Shown here: positions 62,396-64,000 of the stretch, one piece after another | Layout: every line of letters starts with the position of its first letter | How positions within the stretch are numbered: position 1 is the stretch's first letter | Source of the DNA: Paracoccus yeei ATCC BAA-599 | Lineage (GTDB): Bacteria; Pseudomonadota; Alphaproteobacteria; Rhodobacterales; Rhodobacteraceae | NCBI RefSeq assembly: GCF_000622145.1 | Contig: NZ_JHWH01000021.1 | Location: 1 to 64,000 of the forward strand | Length of the DNA stretch: 64,000 nucleotides | Reading direction: 5' to 3' | Translations under genes and position numbers: made by a program | The notes under the pieces: generated by a model | Seen by the model: only the letters and a program-made list of their open reading frames with translations | Told to the model about the DNA's origin: nothing | The model's database searches: none

Positions 62396-63730
62396 TCAGA
62401 CGTCGTCCAGCGCCTCGATGGCCTTTTCCAGCTCGTCCTTGGTCACGGTCTTGTCCGTGACCTTGGCGCCTTCGACGATGTGGTCGACGACCTTGTCCTC
62501 GAAGATCGGGGCGCGCAGCTGTTGCTGGGCCTGCGGGTTCTGCTGGATGAACTCGAAGAACGCGCGTTCCTGGCCCGGATACTGGCGGGCCTGGCGCAGC
62601 ACGGCCTGGGTCATTTCCTGGTCGGACACGGTGATCTCGGCCTTCTGGCCGATCTCGGCCAGCAGAAGGCCAAGACGGACGCGGCGCTCGGCCAGCTTCT
62701 TGTGTTCGTCCGTGGGCTCGATCTCGCCATGGTTGTGGCCGTGATCGTCCGGATGCTCTTCGTGGTAAAGCTGGTGGGCGATCTGTGCCGCCTCGGCCTC
62801 GACCAGCGATTCGGGCAGGTCGAACTTGACCAGCGCATCCAGCTTGTCCAGCAGGGCGCGCTTCAGCACCTGGCGCGACGCGCCCTTGTATTCGGCTTCC
62901 AGCCGCTCGCGGATCTGGGCCTTCAGCGCGTCGAGGCTCTCGGCGCCGAACTTCTTGGCCAGTTCGTCGTCAAGTTCGGCGGCCTTCGGTTCCTTGACGG
63001 CCTTGACGGTGGTCTCGAAGACCGCGTCCTTGCCGGCCAGGTGCGGCGCGCCGTATTCCTCGGGGAACTTGACCTCGACCTTGATCTCGTCGCCGGCCTT
63101 GGCGCCGACCAGCTGCTCCTCGAAGCCGGGGATGAAGCTGCCCGAGCCCAGCACCAGGGGGTAATCCTCGGCCGCGCCGCCCTCGAAGGCCTCGCCGTCG
63201 ACCATGCCCTTGAAGTCGATCACGACCTGATCGCCGTCCTTGGCCTTGGAGCCCTTCTTGCGGTCCTCGAAGGACTGGGCGTTCTTGGCAAGGTTCTCAA
63301 GGGCTTCGTTGACCTGCTCGTCGCTCGCCTCGACCACCAGCCGCTCAAGCTCGATGCCCGACAGGTCGGCTTCGGGGATGGCCGGCAGGGCCTCGTAGGT
63401 CACGTCCACGACCAGGTCGTCGCCTTCCTTCCAGGATTCGCCGCCGACCATTTCGACCTTCGGCTGCAGCGCCGGACGGTCGCCCGAGGTCTCCAGGTGG
63501 TTGCGCAGCGCGCTGTCGATCGCTTCCTGCATGGCATCGCCCATGACGCGGGGGCCGAACTGCTTTTTCAGCATCGCCATCGGCACCTTGCCCTTGCGGA
63601 AGCCCTTCATCTCGACTTCGGGCTGGGCCTCTTTCAGCTTCGCCTCGACCTGCGCCGCAAGATCGGCGGCGGGCAGGGTGAATTGATAGCCGCGCTTCAG
63701 CCCTTCGTTCTGGGTTTCCTTGACCTGCAT
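62396..63730 (-). CDS. tig: Trigger factor
   Basis: Ribosome-bound chaperone and peptidyl-prolyl isomerase acting on nascent chains. The 444-residue protein has an N-terminal ribosome-binding domain with the signature [16 protein letters not shown] (GFRxGKxP). The FKBP-type PPIase domain lies around 160-250 ([20 protein letters not shown]), followed by a helical C-terminal domain. A His-rich [10 protein letters not shown] insertion lies in the C-terminal part. Start 63730 has AAGGA six bases upstream; the in-frame ATG at 63748 is less well placed. Confidence 0.96.
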   Translation of the reverse strand: MQVKETQNEGLKRGYQFTLPAADLAAQVEAKLKEAQPEVEMKGFRKGKVPMAMLKKQFGPRVMGDAMQEAIDSALRNHLETSGDRPALQPKVEMVGGESWKEGDDLVVDVTYEALPAIPEADLSGIELERLVVEASDEQVNEALENLAKNAQSFEDRKKGSKAKDGDQVVIDFKGMVDGEAFEGGAAEDYPLVLGSGSFIPGFEEQLVGAKAGDEIKVEVKFPEEYGAPHLAGKDAVFETTVKAVKEPKAAELDDELAKKFGAESLDALKAQIRERLEAEYKGASRQVLKRALLDKLDALVKFDLPESLVEAEAAQIAHQLYHEEHPDDHGHNHGEIEPTDEHKKLAERRVRLGLLLAEIGQKAEITVSDQEMTQAVLRQARQYPGQERAFFEFIQQNPQAQQQLRAPIFEDKVVDHIVEGAKVTDKTVTKDELEKAIEALDDV

Positions 63731-64000
63731 TTGGGTTCCTTCATCCAACCTTGCTGCGGTTGAGGGGGCGTTCCCCCGGCCGGGCGCCGTGCCCGGCCCC
63801 CGCCGTTTCAGCGCGCTAGCTATGGGATTTCGGCGCCCATAGCAAGGAGGAAGGCCGGTTCCGCGCCTGCCCGCAAGGCCGTCCTGCGGGGTTTTTCCCG
63901 CCGCCCGTGCCGGCGCCCGACACGCCGCAGGGTGCGCATCCCGGCCGGCGCATTTTCTTTCCGGCGGCGCATTTTTTTCGCTTGCGCCCGTTTCGCGGCC
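63731..64000. other. Upstream region of tig, hairpin at 63819-63843
   Basis: No gene recognised up to the window end. A perfect 8-base stem GCTATGGG (63819-63826) / CCCATAGC (63836-63843) with a 9-base loop lies about 90-110 bases before the tig start and may be an operator, a leader hairpin or the end of a gene transcribed elsewhere. GC-rich runs dominate the rest. Confidence 0.45.

Overview
The window reads as chromosome of a GC-rich alphaproteobacterium of the Rhodobacteraceae/Paracoccaceae type, most likely Paracoccus or a close relative (inference). Supporting signs are the aerobic cobaltochelatase subunits CobS and CobT, small alphaproteobacterial families (DUF1150, YdcH/DUF465, GapR/DUF2312), very GC-rich third codon positions, and a CTTG/CCCAT-type RpoH promoter in front of a small heat-shock gene. 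I see no rRNA, tRNA or CRISPR array. Genes are dense, often with ATGA or overlapping junctions.

0-18.7 kb is mostly core genome: the 5' edge of an IS256-type transposase, an orphan BrnA-like antitoxin, hsp20-DUF1150, ydcH, purEK, cobC, ybjN-proC-hydroxyacid dehydrogenase (with a 24-codon leftover gene end), a PhnM-like protein and a DUF1045 2H-phosphoesterase on either side of a CorA-type transporter, pepP, cobT and cobS separated by an AhpD/ArsR/rhodanese cassette, a DUF808 membrane protein and a GlcD-like dehydrogenase.

18.7-41.7 kb looks like an accessory catabolic island. It begins next to a broken nuclease gene joined to an IS66 remnant and has conspicuously A/T-rich spacers. It holds a CoA-transferase/TPP-enzyme/GMC-oxidoreductase operon with a divergent TetR gene, a polyamine-type ABC importer, a DAO-type oxidase, an operon of an Old-Yellow-Enzyme-type Fe-S flavoenzyme (frameshifted in a C7 run), YjlB-like cupin, 94-aa orphan, glyoxalase-fold protein and second GMC oxidoreductase, then an alpha/beta hydrolase-fold protein lacking its nucleophile, a FadJ-like enzyme, an acyl-CoA dehydrogenase and an IclR regulator. 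Two divergently placed promoters of this island, 13.6 kb apart, share a 34-nt pattern, and related elements lie before two other operons, so it probably acts as one regulon. Import, flavin oxidation, CoA activation and beta-oxidation fit together, but the substrate cannot be told from sequence.

41.7-50.3 kb: a VIT-family transporter, a PepSY/cytochrome b pair beside a two-component system, an isoprenylcysteine-methyltransferase-like protein, a P1B-4 metal ATPase, and a LysR/aldo-keto reductase divergent pair. 50.3-52.5 kb: two SDR dehydrogenases and a TetR gene around a 35-codon in-frame remnant of a mandelate-racemase/enolase-type enzyme. 52.7-56.5 kb: a YncE-like propeller and TonB-dependent receptor next to an IS5-type remnant.

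56.5-64 kb returns to core functions: a cytochrome b561-YceI fusion, tdk, a DEAD-box helicase, dtd, gapR, a conserved unknown protein and tig (trigger factor), with several strong hairpins around the last two.
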